From Stomorhina lunata (Eukaryota > Arthropoda > Insecta > Diptera > Rhiniidae), in contig OW121743.1 in NCBI GenBank assembly GCA_933228675.1, positions 53,693,903 to 53,757,902 on the forward strand: a stretch of DNA of 64,000 nucleotides, written 5' to 3'. Below, piece by piece: positions 36,599 to 47,400 of the stretch (position 1 is the first letter of the stretch; each line of letters starts with the position of its first letter). The notes beneath the pieces are model-generated. The model worked only from the letters and a program-made list of their open reading frames with translations. It was not told where the DNA came from and did not search any database. A program made the position numbers and the translations under genes.

Positions 36599-37476
36599 TA
36601 TACCCTTCACCAATAGGTGAAAGGGTATTATAAGTTTGTGATTCCGTTTGTAATTTTTTTATTAGTGATCGTAGACCCCATAAAAATTATACAGATCGAC
36701 TCAGAATCGGGATGAGAATCGATTAAGCGATGTCCGTCTGTCTGTCTGTCTGTTGAAATCAAGTTTCTGAAGCCCCTGGAGAAAGGACCTACATAAATTA
36801 TATATAAGATTTTAGGAAATTCTCTCGCAATGAACGCTATTAAATTTCATTAAAATTGGTTTATAAACACCGAAAATGTTGAAAAAATACCAAAAATTAG
36901 ACGAAAATTTAAAAATTTTTGATTGAAACACACATTTGAATAACAAGAGAAAAAAGATTTTATCAAAATCGGTCCATAAACCACTGAGATATCGCCAAAA
37001 CACTAAATTTGATTTATTGCAAATTGCCAAAGTACGCATTAGAGAATATTTGTTGAAAAAATTAAATGCAGAAATAGGAAAAACCATCCTCCTTTAGCAC
37101 GGACATACATAAATTTTATATTAGATTTTAGGAAATTCTCCCGCCAAGCACGTTATTCAATTTTATCAAAAGCGGTCCATAAACAACTGAGATATCGCGA
37201 AAACACTATTTGTGATGTACAGCAAATTGCCCAAAGTACGTGTCTAAGAAATTTTGTTTACATTTTGTAAGTATTGTTTCAGCGATATCTCAGGTGTTTA
37301 TGGACGGATTGTAATGAAATTGGACAGCGTTCTTTGTAAGAGGATTTCCTAAAATCAGATGTATAAACTCTACAAATCTGATTATTAAAACCATTCAAAT
37401 TGTACCGATCGACTCAGAATCGGCAGGAGAATCGATTTCGCGACGTCCGTCCGTCCGTCTGTTTGTCTGTCCGTCC

Positions 37477-37515
<39 letters not shown>

Positions 37516-37861
37516 CGTCCGTCTACCTGTCTGTTCTTTTTTCTGTTGTAGTCAAATTTTTGGAGCTCCTGTTTTGTCGATATTTTAGATGTTTATTTTG
37601 ATGAAATTTAATAGCGTACTTCGCAGGGGATTACCTAAACTCTGATGCATTCAGTAATTTGTGGTAGATATAATTTAGTGTTTAAGCGATATTTCAGGTG
37701 TTTTGATCGGCAATGATGAAATTTACGATATCCTAAAATGTTGTGTAAAATGCATATGTTTATACCTTCCAGTAGCTCCACAAATCTGATTTTAGCAGAC
37801 AGACACACTGCATTTATCTTAATTTTGTGTCTGACTTTTGAACATTTTAGAATGTATTATA
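36599..37861. repeat. Interspersed repeat family B, copy 1, left part
   Basis: Starts with a hairpin made of TACCCTTCACC and GGTGAAAGGGTA. It includes GATCGTAGACCCCATAAAAA, CGACTCAGAATCGG and runs of GTCCGTCTGTCT (36,728-36,755; 37,444-37,523). It aligns with 59,566-60,458 (copy 2). A Tc3-like transposon interrupts it after TA at 37,860-37,861. Open frames rich in VCLSV/PSVCLS are products of the GTCC/GTCT run. Confidence 0.8.
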
Positions 37862-39518
37862 CACTACGGTTCATCAGGATAGAACCAACACATTTTAAAG
37901 TAAAAAAAACTGTATAAATTGCAAATACAGATACAATAAAAAAAATTAGTTTTGCAGAAAAATAGTTGATACTGTAAATAAATATATATATAAAAAAAAA
38001 TAGTATAAAAATAGATTATAACGGTACTTTTTCTCTTTCTTTGTAGTCGGGTATAAAATTTTTCATTTATTTTTTGGTTCAACAGAATAGAACCACTTGC
38101 ATTTTTTACGTAAATAAGTAGGCGGTTATAATAAAGCTTTATAAAAACATAATAAAAAATTACAGCAGTTAGCTAAATCAATATGGGAAGAAAGAGTTCT
38201 TTAAATTCGTCGGAAATGGTAAAAATTGATGTTTACCACTTTGAAAATTATTCTTATCGCGAAATCGCTAGAAGAATCGGACGAAGTCATATTGTGGTAA
38301 TGCATTACATAAAACATCGTGAAACATATAATAAAAATTACAAAGGAGGAACTTCGACAGCTCTAACACCACAGGAAAAGCGGAAAATTCTTCGAATTGC
38401 CTCAAATTCAGCTCATTCTACCTCTAAAATTAAGCATTTAGCAGGAGTTAATGCAAGCAAATCAACAGTTCGTCGCGCTATTTTAAGCAGTGAACATTTA
38501 CAACTCCGGAAACTAAAGAAAAAACCTCCATTAAATGCAATCCGTCAACAACAGCGCCTTCAGTTTGCCAAAGATCATATGACATGGGATGTTCAAAAAC
38601 AATTAAGCGATAACGATTGGCGAAAAGTGATTTTTTCGGATGAAAAAAAATTTAATTTGGATGGCCCCGATGGCTATAACTTTTATTTTCACGATATGCG
38701 TAAAGACGAAAAATTTCTGAGCCGCCATCACAGCAGAGAGGGGGGCGTTATGGTATGGGCTGCAATTTCATACTACGGCACTATTGACCTTGTTATTCAA
38801 AGTACCCGAATGAGCGGAAATAATTACAGAACCCTATTGGAACAAACTTTCCCTAAGATAAAAGATATTTTTGGACCACTAGAGTGGATTTATCAACATG
38901 ATAACGCACCTATACACACAGCACGTGTAGTAAAATCGTGGATTGCCAACCAAAATATTGAGATCTTAAACTGGCCACCCTATTCACCCGACCTTAACAT
39001 TATAGAAAATGTTTGGGGTTGGCTAACGCGTAAGGTATACGAGGGAGGAAAGCAATATGAAACCAAGGGTGAGCTTATTGTTGAAATAAAAGCTGCATGG
39101 AGTGAAATATCCCTCGACTATTTAAAATCCCTATACGAATCAATGAAAAACAGAATTTATGAAGTTATTGTGAATAACGGTAAATTTACACATTATTAAA
39201 TAGTTATCTGGAGAAAATAATTAAAATAAAATCAATCTTCAAGCACAAAAAAACATGTATGTTTGATTTATGGGACAAATAATGGGTGGTTCTATTCTGT
39301 TGAACCAAAAAATAAATGAAAATTTTTATTCTTGACTACAAACAAAGAGAAAAAGTACCGTTATAATCCATTTTTATATGATTTTTTGTGTTTAAATTAT
39401 CATTTACAGTATCAACTATTTTTCTGCAAAACAATTTTTTTTTATTCTAACTGTATTTGTAATTTATACAGCTTTTTTAACTTAAAATGTGTTGGTTCTA
39501 TCCTGATGAACCGCAGTG
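37862..39518 (+). mobile_element. Tc3-like transposon, complete, with 233-235 bp inverted repeats
   Basis: A 1657-bp element flanked by TA on both sides. Inverted repeats span 37,862-38,096 and 39,286-39,518. Each carries two similar sites: an outer GGTTCATCAGGATAGAACC and an inner GGTTCAACAGAATAGAACC. These are probable transposase binding sites in the inverted-repeat/direct-repeat arrangement known for Tc3 and related groups. The paralogous family B copy at about 60,458 preserves the uninterrupted target (GTATTATATATCAAAT), which proves the boundaries. Confidence 0.93.
38183..39199 (+). CDS. Tc3-like transposase (DD34E)
   Basis: A 338-residue intact frame, the usual length for Tc1/Tc3 transposases. 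The N-terminal half (about 5-115) holds the paired helix-turn-helix DNA-binding region. The catalytic triad is Asp153 (VIFSDEKKF), Asp240 (YQHDNAPIH) and Glu275 (SPDLNIIENVW), with exactly 34 residues between the second and third, giving DD34E. The FNLDGPDG stretch after the first Asp resembles Tc3 more than Tc1 or mariner. The ATG at 38,183 lies 86 bp inside the left inverted repeat, the normal arrangement. No stop or frameshift is seen, so the enzyme could be active in cut-and-paste transposition in the nucleus. Confidence 0.93.
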   Translation: MGRKSSLNSSEMVKIDVYHFENYSYREIARRIGRSHIVVMHYIKHRETYNKNYKGGTSTALTPQEKRKILRIASNSAHSTSKIKHLAGVNASKSTVRRAILSSEHLQLRKLKKKPPLNAIRQQQRLQFAKDHMTWDVQKQLSDNDWRKVIFSDEKKFNLDGPDGYNFYFHDMRKDEKFLSRHHSREGGVMVWAAISYYGTIDLVIQSTRMSGNNYRTLLEQTFPKIKDIFGPLEWIYQHDNAPIHTARVVKSWIANQNIEILNWPPYSPDLNIIENVWGWLTRKVYEGGKQYETKGELIVEIKAAWSEISLDYLKSLYESMKNRIYEVIVNNGKFTHY

Positions 39519-40326
39519 TATATCAAATTATAGGAAATCTTCCTAGGAAGTACAAAAATGCAACTGAGTACATGATATCCGTTCGAAACCTACATATGTA
39601 TGTATCTCACATATCAACGAAAATTTAAATTTTTTAATTGCAATTGGGAGAAATCCGTTCACGTTTGACAATTGCTTCCGTATAACTTCGCCTGAGGCAA
39701 TCTCTTAGTAGCTAATAAATGACAAATTATAATAGATACGATGATGACATTTAGTATAAAGACATTGTACAATATCGTTATTCAGGGCGATAGCGCCTAA
39801 ATAAACTTTCTAGAGCTACAACATTTAACAAAAGTATTTCTGATCTCTTGAAAAGTTCGGCATTGAAAATGGGCGAGCTCGGTTCACATTTAGTGAAATC
39901 TCCCATATAACCCCGACCGGGAATCGATTTAATGCTGATAAATTAAATCACATTATAATTTCACAGAACTAGAGCAAAACTTTCCACACATCCATCGGAC
40001 AGATCGAAAGAACAATACATTATTATTGATGAAGTATTCATCTTAATTCCATTTAAAAGCTATATATTTCACGTATGTATCTAAAACTAAGAGTTTATAC
40101 CCTATAAATCTAAGGCTTGTTTACATTGACAATCATTGTAAAAGCTTGTTGGATAATTCGTACGAATTAAAGTACACAACCCTCACTGGGCACTGTGTTT
40201 TTGGGTTGCATGCCAGAATACTTAATCTTCATCAAATCGATGTGCTTTTGCAAATCTAAGGGCATTTACATTTTGAAGCATCTTTTATTAAGTGTTCGTA
40301 AAATAGACACATATATCGAAGCTACT
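39519..40326. repeat. Interspersed repeat family B, copy 1, right part
   Basis: Resumes exactly at the TA after the Tc3-like element and aligns with 60,459-61,430 (for example GGAAATCTTCCTAGGAAGTAC and CCGACCGGGAATCGATTTAA). It ends at GAAGCTACT, where the RTE-like LINE tail begins. Copy 2 continues past this point. Confidence 0.8.
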
Positions 40327-40352
40327 TACTTACTTACTTAAATGGCCTGTAA

Positions 40353-40916
40353 TTACAACCTGTTTAGGTCAAAGGCCGAGCATATTTTAGAATTCCAAGC
40401 GCCTCTATCTTGTGCGCATATTCTCCAATTTCGTATACCAAGTTTCAAAAGATTTTCTTCTACTTGGTCTTTCCTTCGAAGTTTTGGACGCCCTCTTCTA
40501 CGCGTTCCCTCTGGATCATTATCGAGGACTTTTCTTGCCGGAGTATTTTCATCCATTCGCACAACATGTCCTAGCCAACGCAGACGCTGTTGCTTAATGC
40601 GTTTTACTATGTCTATGTCAGCGTATTACTCATACAGCTCATGGTTCATTCGATGTCGATACTCATTGTTGACGCAGACTGGTCCAAAGATTCTTCGTAG
40701 AATTTTCCTCTCAAATACTCCAAGGATAGCTTCATCTGTCTGTGCAAGTGCCCATGATTCAGCACCATACAATAACACGGGTAGTATGAGCGTTTTATAT
40801 AGCGTGATTTTAGTTCTTACAGAGAGGACTTTATTTCTTAGCTGTTTGCTTAGTCCAAAATAGCATCGATTGGCAAGTATGATTCTACGTTTGATTTCAA
40901 AGCTTATATCGTTGTT
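40353..40916 (-). pseudogene. RTE-like LINE, C-terminal part of the ORF (broken)
   Basis: Continues the reverse transcriptase frame after the roo-like insertion: NNDISFEIKRRIILANR, then LLYGAESW, then RRGRPKLRRKDQVEENL near the C-terminus, the standard tail of insect RTE-type proteins. An in-frame TAA at 40,626-40,628 follows NHELYE and interrupts the frame, so the LINE was already defective independently of the roo insertion, or decayed later. The plus-strand open frame over the same bases is a shadow. Confidence 0.82.
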
Positions 40917-41370
40917 TGTTAGGTTAAGCGGAACGAAAATTAAGAAGACTCGATTGATTCTCTAGAGTATTGCAACTAATCTTTATTTACAAAAACTTAG
41001 CCTAAGGTAAACTAAACTAAAATACTTATTATCTAAATTTATCTAACAACACATGTGGCAAGCATGTGTTGCTTCAATACTTATGTAAATACCCAAAATA
41101 GCTTATCTTTACACACACCACTCTTGTGTGGAAAATTACAATTAAATAGAAACGATCCTTTAATCATTTAAATATGCAGGAATACACAACTGCAACAGTA
41201 GGTAAAAATATTTACTGATAATACTATTTCAGGTATAAATACACTTTCTAAATGTAGGTTTCAGTGTACAGCATGGTCAATCTTAAAAATATAGATTTTA
41301 ATACCAAATATTGAATTATTTACTTAAATAGAATATTATAAACTAAGTACAGTTTAAACAAAACTGAACA
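40917..41370 (-). repeat. 3' LTR of the roo-like element
   Basis: 454 bp, by eye identical base for base to 49,017-49,470 at a constant offset of 8100. Identical LTRs imply insertion very recently on an evolutionary scale, or gene conversion. Confidence 0.96.
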
Positions 41371-41383
41371 TTCTGCCGGCCTT
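41371..41383 (-). promoter_or_regulatory. Candidate polypurine tract
   Basis: On the minus strand AAGGCCGGCAGAA directly precedes the 3' LTR, the expected place for the plus-strand primer. It is only partly purine, so the exact primer is uncertain. Confidence 0.4.
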
Positions 41384-41441
41384 GAAAGATCCTAGTCTTT
41401 CAAAACAAAACACAGAATCAAATTACTTACTTATCACTACC

Positions 41442-44400
41442 CTAAGCTAATCGAGGTAACATCACAGTAGCTGGCAAGTATTTGGCTGATATCTGGCAGG
41501 TTTTCTTGATGATCCAAATTAGAATGATGATAATAATAATGATGATAATAAATGTTGTAAAACTTAATCCATAATGAGTAACATGATGACTATCTAGATG
41601 TATAGGAAACCCAAGGATTTTTGTTGATTTTGGTATATCCGGAATTTTATAAATTTCCAATTCAGTCTTTAATTTAAGATGACTGACTGGAGGTAGAAAC
41701 ATTGACATGTTCAGGGATGGAAACACATAATTAACCTTTGTTGAAACTGCATCATATGCTTGCAGATGAACTTCATTGGAATCCAAGTTGCACTCAGGTT
41801 GCATAGTTAATATACCTGAACCATTAATGTTTATTATCTGCACCTTCTTGTGGCATGTTATTTCTGCTGAAATATCATCGTTTATTGAGAATATCCAAGA
41901 GTTGGTTATATGAATTTGTCGCCAGTAGTTGGAAGCTTTTTTAATTTCAACCTTACAACTTTCTGGTATCTTCTTTGACTTTAAAAATAACAGAATTTCA
42001 CAGCTGCTTGTTGAAATAGTGTTGAACAGAGGATGAATTAGATGACACAGCATAAGTTCCTCCATCTTTTGACAATGTTCAAATTTATCATCCTCAAAAA
42101 TATAGTATATAGATTTTCTTTCATCAATAAGGAAATATTTGTTGTTGACGTGTATACTAATTGAAAACCCGTCATGTATTGTGGGATAGGTATATATTTC
42201 ATAAGCGTTTAAAACTTCTTCATTTATTAGCGGAATCTGAATGTTGAAAAGTACAAATTCGCTTGTTGTTCTTGTTGATATCTTGGCTATTTTAGCTAGT
42301 TCAACTGGATGTTCAGACGGCAATCGTAGCTTTTTAGTTAAATTTGATTTGATAAGTTCAATCTGTTTTTTGAACTTTCTTACTGGTAATATTCCATGAA
42401 GAAAACTTCCTTTGGAGTTGAACATTGCTCCAATGATGTCATCTTGTATTTTCTCGTAAACTTCTAGAGATGTAAGAATATTTGAGACAGCTTTAATTCG
42501 AGTAGATTCATCTTTAGTTTCGTGAATTTCTAGTTCCAGAGAATGTATGGCATCACTTAGCGTTTGAATATTTTTAAAAACAGCTTTATTTTCATTTTTG
42601 ATTATTTCCATGGTCATGTCTTGAACTGATGACAGATTTCGCATTATATTCAGCAGATATCCCTCATTTTGGCTATTCTGCTTTAATTTATCTGTTAGTT
42701 CTTCAGCATGATTTTCATCCATCAATCCAAATAGCGAATGATATATGCCACCAACAAAAGGTAGCAGCGATCTTTTTTGTCTTACAGAAGTTGATGACAT
42801 TATCATATCGTTTCGATTTAATATTCTTTGGTATATAGCGTTTAAGTTCTGTTCAGATGATGATTGATAAACGGCTTCTTTATCCTTTAATTTAGCTATA
42901 GACAACATTGCTTTATCCAGGGACTTCATGGCTGTTGTATATTCACTTATATTGATGTGCACCAAAATGTTCCATGATGTCTTCGTTAAGCCAACTGTTG
43001 CTACCTTTTCAAAGAATATCCCTGCCTTGTTCTCAAACCTACTTATATTAAATTGTGATTTTATGGGACTAATAATTGCTAAAAATGTTAAAAATACTAT
43101 AAGCATATTTTTATTTTTTATTCTTTTTTCATTATTACAATTTCTTTTTAATTTATTTTTATCATCTAAAGACGGATTTCCCGTTTCTTTATTATTTGTT
43201 AAAGATGGATTTTCCATCTTTTTTATGTCAACTAACAAATCGTTTGTTGTTTCCTTTTCGGTTTCTTGAGTAGGAAAAGGACAAACATTGTGGATTGACC
43301 TTTTGGTTTCCCCATTGTTGGTCCTTACGTCTACCATTCTACATAATCCATCCGAACCCATTATGGTTCGGATGACCCTCCCCCGCCTCCAGCTCATGGG
43401 AGGTATATTATCTTCTTTTAGAAGAACTAGAGTACCCGGCTTAATGTTATGTACTGGGTTTTTCCACTTGTATCGTTTTTGTAGCTCGGACAAATATTCG
43501 AATGACCAGCGTTTCCAAAATTCTTCAAAGTTTAATTGAACTGCTTTCCAATGATCTCGTATTCCACTATAACTTTTGTTAGTTGAATCATCACTAATCG
43601 TACATAAGGAATCGCCAATAAGGAAATGACCTGGAGTTAGGACATTTAAATCATTTGGATTGTCAGATAATGGAGTCAATGGTCGAGAATTTAATATCGA
43701 TTCAATTTGTGTCATTAAGGTATAAAGTTCATCGTATGTCATTATTCCCTGAGTCACTTTATAAAAATGTTTTTTAACGGATTTGACGCAGGCTTCCCAT
43801 AATCCTCCTATATGTGGTGATCTTGCTGGAATATTTAACCATTCAATACCCTTTACACCACAAAATTCATTTAACTTTTCAATATGTTCCTTTTCACAAA
43901 ACATTTTATATATTTCATTAAGACTGTTAGCTGCTCCTACAAAATTAGTACCATTATCGGAAACAATTTTAGCTGGACATCCTCTTCTTGCTACAAATCT
44001 TTTTAAAGCTCCTATAAACCCTGCAGAAGTTAAGTCCGCCACTACTTCCAAATGAACGGCTTTTGTCGCAAAACAAACAAATACGCAAACATATGATTTG
44101 TCTGTTTTCTTTCCTCTAACTTTATAATGTATTGTTATAGGGCCTAAGAAATCAATTCCTATCTTTAAAAATGGCCGCGTTCTAATTACACGGTCTTCAG
44201 GTAGATTTCCCATTAGTTGATGTAAGTGCCGAGGCTCTAATCTAAAACATCTGTAGCATTTATTGATTACCTTTTTTACTAATTGGCGCCCTCTTAGCGG
44301 CCAAAACTGTTGTCTCATTATGGCTAGTAAACCTTGTGGTCCTACATGCAAATGTTCTTTATGCAAATATTCTGTTAACATTTCTACTATATTGTTTTTA

Positions 44401-47400
44401 TAAGGAAGAAGAGCTGGATGTTTAGCTTCATATGCTAGACTACTATTTTCTAATCTTCCTCCTACTCTAATGACACCATTCTCGTCAATAAATGGATATA
44501 ATGTTTTTAAATTTGAAGTATTTGGCAAACCTTTATCTGACTTTAAATATTTTATCTCTTCTGAAAAATTATCCTTTTGTATACATTTTACAATAGAAGT
44601 TAATGACAACCTCCTAAAGTATGCAAAGGACTTTTTATCTCCTTTCTTAGCTAAATGTATGAATTTGTAAACATAAGCAATAATGTTCTGATATGTCCCA
44701 AAATTATTTTTATGATTAATTGTATTAAAAAATGGTTTATCGTTTTTATTAATCATACAAATTTTTGCTGCTTTTTTTATATCTGGTATTTCTTTAATCT
44801 CAAAACTATTATCATAATTATATTCCATTTTGCTTGATAGGAATTCAGGACCATTAAACCAAAATTTGTTATTTTGTAATTCTCTTCCCAATAATCCCCT
44901 AGAAAGAATATCGGCTGGATTTTGTTCTGATTTGACATGTCTCCAGTCTTTTATATGACTATTTTCCTGAATATATGCCACCCTATTTGACACAAATATT
45001 TGCAGACATGCTGGGTCTAATTTAAGCCAGCTTAAAACAATCGAAGAATCTGTATAGTAATAAATTTTTGTAAATTTTGTTTTCAAGCTTTCTATTACTA
45101 ATTTCATTAGCTCGACCAATAACACACTTGCACAAAGTTCTAGTCGAGGTAATGTTATTATTTTAATAGGAGCAACTCTGGATTTTGATGCTGCTAAATG
45201 TGTATAAATATTTCCAAAGGTATCTACAGATCTTATATAAATGGCTGCACCATATGCTTTCATAGATGCATCAGAAAATCCATGCAATTCAATATGTTCT
45301 GGTTGAACACAAACGAAGTGTCTAGGTACAGCAATTTTATTTAGAAAAACAAAATCGTTTTTAATTGTTTTCCATTTGGATATAATTTCATCAGGAACTT
45401 TTTCATCCCAATCGATTTTTAATTTCCACAACTCCTGCAATAAAATTTTTGTAGTTACTATGACTGGACCCACTAGACCAAGAGGATCAAATAACCTTGC
45501 CATTTCCCCTAAAATGGTGCGTTTAGATATTCTCTCAGATGTTTCCCACTTACATTTTAAGCTTAATATATCCGCATGTGTATCCCATGAGATTCCAAGC
45601 GTTTTTACAAAATTAGATGCCCCAGGATCTATATTGAGATTACCCTCAATTGATTCTTCATCTATATCTTGTAAGATAGATTTTTCATTGGAACACCATT
45701 TCCTTAAAGGCATGCCATAATCTAGTAAAATGTTATCTATATTTTTTCTTTGGGATTTTACTGATTCTAGACAATTTCCGCCTGTCATCAAATCATCCAT
45801 ATAAAAATCACTTCTTATTATTTCAGATTCAAGTTTAAATTTATTTTTAGTCTCATCTGCAATCTTTTGCAAACATTTGACCGCAAGATATGGTGCGCAT
45901 GCAGTACCATATGTTACTGTTTTCAAGGCATATGTTTTAAGGTTCTCTTTTGGATTCCAACGCCAATATATAAGCTGATACTTTCTATCAGCTTCTGAAA
46001 CCGAAATTTGCCTATACATTTTTTCTATATCAGCAGAAAATACATATTTATGTTTTCTAAATCTTAAAAGAATATTAAATAGATCATCTTGTAATTTTGG
46101 GCCTGTATGTAAAATGTTGTTTAAAGAAATATTATTCGTAGTTTTACAAGAAGCATCAAATACAACTCTTAACTTTGTACTTGAGCTCTCTGGTCGTAAA
46201 ACACAGTGGTGTGGTAAATAATACCCACCTCGAACTGCTTCATTATCAGTCATCAGTTCCATGTGACCCAAATCTAAATATTTTTTCAAGAAATCTGAAT
46301 ATTCTATTTTAAGGTCTGCCTTTTTTTCTAGTTTTCTTTCTAATCCATAAAACCTTCTTCTTGCTATAAAACTTGAATTTCCTAATTTTTCTATAGAATC
46401 TTTAAACGGAAGGTTAACTTCAAATCTACCATCCGTTAGTCTTTTTACATTATCTTTAAAATGATTTTCACAATTAGTTTCTTCTACTGTAAATTTCTTT
46501 ATTTTTGGAATTTCTTCCATTTCCCAAAATTTTTGCAGTATTTGGTCGCACTTCGAATTGTCTGTTGTAACTAAAGTTTTTAACTTTTCAGACTTTTTCA
46601 TATTATATGCTACCCAACCTAATTTAGTTTTTTGAAGCTTAGTACCTGCTTCTTTGTCTTCAACTTTTCCTTCTAATATGAGGTCAAAAATGAATTGATT
46701 GGATAAAAGCAAATCAATACCCTTTGGAACATTATATTCCGGATCGGCAAGTTTGATATCCTTTGAAAATTTCCCTGCAACCATTCTTGTTGTGGGAACA
46801 TCAGATACAAATTTTTTCATTATTAATGCATTAAATGATGCTTCGTAATCTGATGTTTTTGATCTCATATTTATTTTTATTTTTTCTTGAATTGAAGATG
46901 TTTTCATCTCCAACCCTTCAATTCTTTTGTTTGTTTTTACACTTTTTAGATTTAATTTGTTTTTAAAATGATCTGTTATTATATTAACCTGCGAACCACC
47001 ATCTAATAACACCCGACAATTTACCCATTCATTGTTTCCGGATTTTACTTCAACAATCGCTGTTGACAACATGGCACAATCCTCTTCTTCATCAGTATTT
47101 ATAACTGCTACTTTTTTATTAAAATGTTCGTCATGTAGAAGAGTGTTGTGATCTTTGTTGCAAATTTTACAACTGAAGTTTGATTCACATTTGTTTTTTG
47201 TGTGTCCCGAATTAAGGCATTTTTTGCATATTTTATGCTGATTTGCCCTATCCAGTCTTTCATTTATAGAGAGGTTTCTGAACTTCGAGCACCTAAAAAG
47301 ATTATGTCCTATTGAACAGCCTAAAATACATTTATTTGAAAATTTTAAAGGTGTGGACTTCGTTTCTTCACTTCTTGCTTGCCATTTTGTAAATTTATTT

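Noticed and set aside
37400..37588. Ser/Cys/Pro/Val-rich frame (also 60,027-60,272 and 60,043-60,228)
   Set aside because: Produced by the GTCC/GTCT microsatellite within family B repeats.
40342..40863. 173-codon plus-strand frame
   Set aside because: Antisense shadow of the RTE-like ORF C-terminus on the minus strand.
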